NCBI GenBank assembly: GCA_024398995.1
Contig: JAKSIE010000023.1
Location: 1 to 36,778 of the forward strand
DNA: 36,778 nucleotides
From: Fibrobacter sp.
Lineage (GTDB): Bacteria; Fibrobacterota; Fibrobacteria; Fibrobacterales; Fibrobacteraceae
Direction of reading: 5' to 3'
This document shows positions 32,601 through 36,778 of the stretch, one piece after another. Positions within the stretch are counted from its first letter, which is position 1, and each line of letters opens with the position of its first letter. The notes under the pieces were generated by a model that had not been told where the DNA came from, made no database searches, and was given only the letters and a program-made list of their open reading frames with translations. The translations under genes were made by a program, and so were the position numbers.

Positions 32601-33716
32601 ATGAAAGATCCTCGCATTACAAAGCTTGCTGAAAACCTGATCAACAATGCCATTGCACTTAAGGCAGGTGAAAATATCCTTATTGAAACCACCGATACTC
32701 CCGATGAACTGAGTACGGAACTGGTCAAGGCCGTTGCCAAGGCTGGCGGAAACGCTTTTGTCCATAACTACAATGGTCGCGTTCGCCGTGAAATGATCTT
32801 GTCAGCTTCTGAAGAACAGATGAAGCTGTCTGCAGACTTGGCCATGGAAGAAATGCAGAAGATGCAGTGCTACATTTCCATTCGCGCTGCAGAAAACGCC
32901 ATGGAAAACTGCGATATTCCCGGCCCGCAGATGAAGAAGCATCGTTTGGCTAACCAGGCTGTTCTGGACTACCGCGTGAATAAGACCCGCTGGTGTGTGC
33001 TCCGCTGGCCCAATCCATCTATGGCCCAGGCCGCCAAGATGAGTACCGAGGCTTTCGAAGATTTCTACTTCGAAGCTTGCCTGGCGGACTACCCGCGTAT
33101 GGCAAAGGCTGCCCAGAATCTTGTGGACCTGATGAACCGTACCGACAAGGTGCGCCTGATTTCCAAGGGTACAGACTTGACCTTTAGCATTAAGGGTATC
33201 GGTGCCGTGCCTTGCTGTGGCAACATGAATATTCCCGACGGCGAAGTGTATACCGCTCCCGTGCGCAACAGCGTCAATGGCGTAATCCAGTACAACACTC
33301 CGTCCCTCTACGATGGAAAGCAGTTCGGTAACGTTCGCCTGGAATTCAAGGACGGCGCTATCGTGAACGCCTCCTGCGAAACTGGCTCCAACGAGGCTCT
33401 GAATGCCTTGTTCAATACGGATGAAGGTGCCCGCTATGTGGGTGAGTTCGCCATTGGTTTCAATCCCTATGTGAACAGCGCCATGTGCGACATTCTTTTC
33501 GACGAAAAGATCGCTGGCTCCATCCACTTTACTCCGGGCCGTTGCTACGAAGATGCTCCCAACGGAAACGTCTCTGCAATCCACTGGGACTTGGTTCTGA
33601 TTATGCGCCCCGAATACGGTGGCGGCGAAATCTGGTTTGACGATGTTCTGATCCGTAAGGACGGCAAGTTCGTCGTGGATGAGCTGAAGTGCCTGAATCC
33701 CGAAGAACTGGCATAG
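32601..33716 (+). CDS. M29 family metallo-aminopeptidase
   Basis: The product has 371 residues, standard for the thermophilic M29 aminopeptidase family (AmpS/AmpT). The metal-site segments are visible in order: NIPDGEVYTAP (Glu), YVGEFAIGFNP (Glu), GSIHFTPGRCYED (His) and SAIHWDLVLIM (His and Asp), followed by EIWFDDVLIRKDGKF. It removes N-terminal residues from peptides in the cytoplasm. It stands alone between a terminator and a repeat-filled intergenic region. Confidence 0.93.
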   Translation: MKDPRITKLAENLINNAIALKAGENILIETTDTPDELSTELVKAVAKAGGNAFVHNYNGRVRREMILSASEEQMKLSADLAMEEMQKMQCYISIRAAENAMENCDIPGPQMKKHRLANQAVLDYRVNKTRWCVLRWPNPSMAQAAKMSTEAFEDFYFEACLADYPRMAKAAQNLVDLMNRTDKVRLISKGTDLTFSIKGIGAVPCCGNMNIPDGEVYTAPVRNSVNGVIQYNTPSLYDGKQFGNVRLEFKDGAIVNASCETGSNEALNALFNTDEGARYVGEFAIGFNPYVNSAMCDILFDEKIAGSIHFTPGRCYEDAPNGNVSAIHWDLVLIMRPEYGGGEIWFDDVLIRKDGKFVVDELKCLNPEELA

Positions 33717-33732
33717 TTTATCCATAACCGTC

Positions 33733-34025
33733 GCATTACGGCGTTACTCGTCCCCTCACGTATGACAAATACGCTACGGGGACTCGCGCCTTGTCCTGCT
33801 CGGTTCTGAATAAACTCTGAGTGAAGATGGCTGTTGCATGACTGCGTTGTTCGTCCCCTCACGTATGACAAATACGCTGCGGGGATTCATGCCTTGTCCT
33901 GCTCGGTTCTGAATAAACTCTGAGTGAAGATGGCTGTTGCATTACGGCGTTGTTCGTCCCCTCACGTATGACAAATACGCTACGGGGACTCATGCCTTGT
34001 CCTGCTCGGTTCTGAATAAACTTTG
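33733..34025. repeat. Three tandem 103-bp repeats with internal hairpin
   Basis: Units begin at 33733, 33836 and 33939, exactly 103 bases apart; the third fades out near 34025. Each carries a hairpin (33750-33783, 33853-33886, 33956-33989): GTCCCC and CGTAT pair with ATACG and GGGGAC around a GACAA loop. In unit 2 one closing pair becomes G-T. The unit length is not a multiple of three and no coding sense was seen. The block fills the space after the aminopeptidase stop. Confidence 0.85.
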
Positions 34026-34065
34026 AATTGAAAAAGCGCACTACAGCAGTGCCCGTTCCGTGAAC

Positions 34066-34109
34066 AGAAATAAAAAATCCCAGGTGATGAACCTGGGACT
34101 TTTTGTTTT
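34066..34109. terminator. Bidirectional terminator between aminopeptidase and asd
   Basis: TCCCAGGT (34078-34085), loop GATGA, ACCTGGGA (34091-34098) form a perfect 8-bp stem. It has a T-rich run on the plus strand (34099-34109) and on the minus strand (34077-34066). It serves asd and can also stop transcripts leaving the 103-bp repeats. Confidence 0.88.
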
Positions 34110-34138
34110 ATAAGATTGAATGAAATCTTACAGCAATT

Positions 34139-34296
34139 GGTCTCTACGAGACCCTCTCCTCAGCGGCTCGGCAATGGACAAGTAAACTTGTCCGCAGCGC
34201 TCGCCTTTAGAGGAGTTGATCGCTACGCGATCTTTGCTTGCGCGCCTCGGTCATACGAACATAAATGTTCGTGCGACTCTCGGCTTACAGCAACTC
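34139..34296. repeat. Two 79-bp units with covarying palindromes at the asd 3' end
   Basis: The units are 34139-34217 and 34218-34296 and align without gaps. Each has a 6-bp palindrome with loop TAC: GGTCTC/GAGACC at 34139-34153 and GATCGC/GCGATC at 34218-34232. Exactly 37 bases further on each has an 8-bp palindrome with loop AA: GGACAAGT/ACTTGTCC at 34176-34193 and ACGAACAT/ATGTTCGT at 34255-34272. Eight of 14 base pairs differ between units, all compensated on the other arm; loops are unchanged. CTTACAGCAA occurs at 34127-34136 and 34284-34293, flanking the block; the second copy spans the asd stop. Confidence 0.8.
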
Positions 34297-35295
34297 AGCG
34301 ATCTGTACAGCGTTCAGTGCAGCACCCTTACGGATCTGGTCGCCGGTGAGCCACAGGGTGTTGCCGCAATCGTCAGCCAGGTCCTTACGGATACGGCCAA
34401 CGTAAACGTCGTCGTGACCAGCGCTTTCAAGCGGCATGGGGTAGATGTAGTTCTGCGGATCGTCCTTCAGGAACACGCCCGGAGCGTTCTTGAGAGCAGC
34501 GCGGATTTCTTCAACGGAAACCGGCTTTTCAGTTTCGAACCACACGGATTCGGAATGAGAACGGAGAGAGCTAACGCGTACGCAAGTTGCACTGGTGCGA
34601 ACATCAGAGTGCATGATCTTGCGGGTTTCGTTGAACATCTTCATTTCTTCCTTGGTGTAGTCATTTTCAGTCATCTTGTCGATCTGCGGAATGACGTTGT
34701 AGGCCAGCTGGAAGGGGAACTTCTTGATGTGGGTGGTGGAACCGGTTTCGATGATGTCCTTGTACTGCTGCTGGAGTTCTTCCATAGCAACGGCACCAGC
34801 ACCGCTAGCGCTCTGGTAAGAAGATACGCGGATCTTCTTGATGTGGGAAATCTTTTCGATGGGGTTCAAGACCACGACCATCATAATGGTGGTGCAGTTG
34901 GGGTTTGCGATAATGCCGCAACCACCGTTTTCAGCCTTGTGGAGAGGAATGTCGCAAGCGTTCACTTCGGGAACAACCAGCGGAACATTGTCCATCATAC
35001 GGAAGTAGCTAGTGTTGTCCACGACCACTGCACCGTTTTCGACGGCGATGGGAGCAAATTCCTTGGAAACTGCTGCACCTGCAGAGGAGAGAACCAGGTC
35101 GACGCCCTTGAATGCGTCGGCGCAAGTCAGTTCGACCTTCAGCTTTTCACCCTTGAAGGTGTATTCCTTACCGACGCTACGTTCGGAAGCAAGGAGCTTG
35201 AGGTTCTGAAGAGGGAAGTTGCGCTGTTCCAAGATGGAGAGCAATTCCTGGCCGACGGCACCGGTGGCGCCCATGATGGCTACGTTACGAATCAT
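34285..35295 (-). CDS. asd: Aspartate-semialdehyde dehydrogenase
   Basis: The product has 336 residues. NADP-binding GATGAVG (residues 9-15) and the catalytic Cys134 in NPNCTT are present, with the SSYQSASGAG segment and HSESVWFETE later. The enzyme makes aspartate semialdehyde for lysine, diaminopimelate, threonine and methionine synthesis. AAGGATC precedes the ATG by about 11 bases. It is the last gene of a minus-strand operon behind ssb and a membrane protein, 14 bases after the latter. The stop codon lies inside the second 79-bp palindrome unit. Confidence 0.95.
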   Translation of the reverse strand: MIRNVAIMGATGAVGQELLSILEQRNFPLQNLKLLASERSVGKEYTFKGEKLKVELTCADAFKGVDLVLSSAGAAVSKEFAPIAVENGAVVVDNTSYFRMMDNVPLVVPEVNACDIPLHKAENGGCGIIANPNCTTIMMVVVLNPIEKISHIKKIRVSSYQSASGAGAVAMEELQQQYKDIIETGSTTHIKKFPFQLAYNVIPQIDKMTENDYTKEEMKMFNETRKIMHSDVRTSATCVRVSSLRSHSESVWFETEKPVSVEEIRAALKNAPGVFLKDDPQNYIYPMPLESAGHDDVYVGRIRKDLADDCGNTLWLTGDQIRKGAALNAVQIAELL

Positions 35296-35309
35296 AGTGT
35301 TATTGATCC

Positions 35310-36269
35310 TTAGTTGTCGTTCTCAGCATTTTCTTGCTGAGGTTGGTTGTTTGATTTTAAATTCTCGATGTTGTTGTAGAAACGCTTAAGTGCTGCGTTC
35401 ATCTGGGCAATCTGGTTGCGTGCCTGCTTGTACTGGGCCAGCTGTTCTTCGGGATCTTCACGAAGAGTGTAGTTGTACAGGGAGTAGGCTGCCAGTCGGA
35501 CGCTTTCGCTTGCCTGGATAAGCTCGGAATGGGCTTCGGCAGTGACATGGGGATGATAAAGTCCCATGACTTTGCGGTTCAGTGCCGTGGCGTTGTTGTT
35601 GATTGCCAGAGCCTGGCTGCTGCGAGCTTCACGTTCGGATTCGGATGCGTTGGAGGACAACGGTTCGAATTCGTCGATGGAACTTGTAATGCTGCGCATA
35701 CGGTCAATCAGTGCTTCTGCATTGGTGACGTAGCTCTTGATGCGATCTTGGGAAAGGGCTTCTTTCGAGGTGTTGTTGGACGAGGTGGAAGCTGCCTTGG
35801 CTTTTTTGGGATTGGGCAGAATCTTACCACCGGTACCGTTGGCAAAAGACTGGATGTAATCCTGATACTTTTCGTTCTGCATGACCTGCTCGTAGGTCTT
35901 GTACTTTGCTACAGGGAGCAGGGTAGGACGATCCCAGAATGCTGTACCCACGAAACCGGCAAGCATGAACACCGTGAGGAAAATATTGCCGACCTTCGTA
36001 GCCAGGTCTTCGCTACGCACCGCGAAAATGATGCTGAGGAAGAACATGCTTGCGAAAGAAAGCAGCAAACCTCCATCGACATTGTAGCTGATGTAGGTGT
36101 TCTTTGCAAAGTAGAACACGCAGTCCATGGCTACGATAACCAGGGAGAGTAGAGCCCCGATTACCTTTTGCTTGCGTGTGTAGGCAGCCGCCGACTGAAG
36201 AATCGCCGTAAAGGCGATACCCAGAGGCAATACCATCATTAATGCAATTTCTGGAATTTGAGGATTCAT
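35310..36269 (-). CDS. Hypothetical membrane protein with C-terminal helical domain
   Basis: The product has 319 residues. Four membrane helices fill the N-terminal third (near 6-26, 36-56, 66-86 and 93-113). The rest is soluble and helical, with a Ser/Asn-rich stretch near 160-172 and a Gln/Asn-rich coiled-coil-like end (QARNQIAQMNAALKRFYNNI). I do not recognise the family. The ATG lies 16 bases after the ssb stop and the gene is 14 bases before asd, so all three are probably cotranscribed. No functional link between the three is evident. Confidence 0.75.
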   Translation of the reverse strand: MNPQIPEIALMMVLPLGIAFTAILQSAAAYTRKQKVIGALLSLVIVAMDCVFYFAKNTYISYNVDGGLLLSFASMFFLSIIFAVRSEDLATKVGNIFLTVFMLAGFVGTAFWDRPTLLPVAKYKTYEQVMQNEKYQDYIQSFANGTGGKILPNPKKAKAASTSSNNTSKEALSQDRIKSYVTNAEALIDRMRSITSSIDEFEPLSSNASESEREARSSQALAINNNATALNRKVMGLYHPHVTAEAHSELIQASESVRLAAYSLYNYTLREDPEEQLAQYKQARNQIAQMNAALKRFYNNIENLKSNNQPQQENAENDN

Positions 36270-36285
36270 CGGTTAGAACAGAGCT

Positions 36286-36759
36286 TTAGAACGGGAGGTC
36301 TTCTTCGCCTTCGGGCATGGGAGCATCGTATGCCGGTGCGCTGGACTGGCTGTAGCCGTTAGACTGGCTAGAGCTGCTGCTCTGGTTGAAACTGCCGCCC
36401 TGGTAGCTGCCGCCGTTCTGGCTACGCGGGGTCAACAGCTGGAAGGTATCCAGGTTGACTTCGGTAGCGTAACGCTTCTGACCAGTGGCCTGGTCGGTCC
36501 AGCTACGGTTGGTGAGGGAACCTTCAACATAGAGGGTCATGCCCTTGTGAACGCCCAGGCTTTCCATGGTGTCGGCGACCTTGCCCCAGCCAACGATGTT
36601 GTGCCAGTCGGTCTGTTCCTTCTGTTCGCCATTGTTGTCGCGGTAGCGGCGGGAAGTAGCGAGGGAGAAGGAAACGCGCTTGCGGCCGGTGGGACCAGCA
36701 CTAATAACGGGGTCCTTACCAATGTTACCGATGAGCATCACTTTGTTCAAATATGCCAT
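36286..36759 (-). CDS. ssb: Single-stranded DNA-binding protein
   Basis: The product has 157 residues. The N-terminal OB fold begins MAYLNKVMLIGNIGKDP and includes WHNIVGWGKVAD and LYVEGSLTNRSW. A Gly/Ser/Gln-rich linker follows, ending in the acidic tip EEDLPF. This is the conserved tail that recruits replication and repair partners. It coats single-stranded DNA in replication, repair and recombination. AGGA lies upstream of the ATG; the promoter would be outside the window. Confidence 0.96.
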   Translation of the reverse strand: MAYLNKVMLIGNIGKDPVISAGPTGRKRVSFSLATSRRYRDNNGEQKEQTDWHNIVGWGKVADTMESLGVHKGMTLYVEGSLTNRSWTDQATGQKRYATEVNLDTFQLLTPRSQNGGSYQGGSFNQSSSSSQSNGYSQSSAPAYDAPMPEGEEDLPF

Positions 36760-36778
36760 AAAACTAATCCTATTTTTA

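Noticed and set aside
33733..34025. CRISPR array
   Set aside because: The units are contiguous 103-bp repeats with no unique spacers and no cas genes nearby.
34216..35313. Plus-strand frame of 365 codons opposite asd
   Set aside because: The minus strand has the full asd motif set; the plus frame begins inside the palindrome repeats.

Overview
This looks like chromosomal DNA of a Fibrobacter-type bacterium (phylum Fibrobacterota, FCB group). The reasons are: secreted lipoproteins with poly-serine linkers, a Vibrio TonB2-like energy-transduction operon of the DUF3450/TtpC type, moderate base composition, and promoter-like octamers of the TAnnTTTG kind known from the related Bacteroidetes. The genus is inferred from style and gene content, not from a marker gene.

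Layout. Positions 1-711 (minus) hold the start of a surface lipoprotein with a Cthe_2159-like carbohydrate-binding domain. From 943 to 8391 (plus) come a Wzi-like outer-membrane barrel, a U32 peptidase-family tRNA hydroxylase (TrhP type), a small coiled-coil protein, a divergent DnaA homologue, a sugar-nucleotide-type epimerase, and a serine/aspartate-rich lipoprotein. From 8504 to 11299 (minus) are a SlyD-type isomerase with a cysteine-rich repeat tail and an OmpA-like protein with nine thrombospondin type 3 repeats. A five-LysM lytic transglycosylase (plus), a small beta-barrel (minus) and an ankyrin lipoprotein (plus) follow.

Positions 15521-20564 are a complete TonB2-type operon: DUF3450, TtpC-like, ExbB, ExbD, TonB, TPR. 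It is followed by an HprK-like kinase and an MFS transporter. Positions 23037-28041 form an AT-rich, translationally coupled three-gene cassette of exported proteins with no recognised function. One of them carries an HExxH motif. Then come a hypothetical repeat protein, a methyltransferase and alanine racemase (minus), a TonB/AgmX-like protein behind a long structured leader, an M29 aminopeptidase, and a minus-strand ssb / membrane protein / asd operon.

The most unusual DNA lies between genes. (1) Between the convergent aminopeptidase and asd genes there are three tandem 103-bp units, then two 79-bp units. In the 79-bp units every change in a palindrome arm is matched by a change in the opposite arm. 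(2) The 490-bp region between alr and the AgmX-like gene has three copies of an AGTTTTGT motif and a leader with competing helices that ends in a hairpin sequestering the Shine-Dalgarno. (3) Several genes without a Shine-Dalgarno have a TAnnTTTG-like octamer exactly 4-5 bases before ATG, which suggests leaderless transcripts. (4) The DnaA homologue has lost both the arginine finger and the DnaA signature histidine. No tRNA, rRNA, CRISPR array or insertion sequence was seen.
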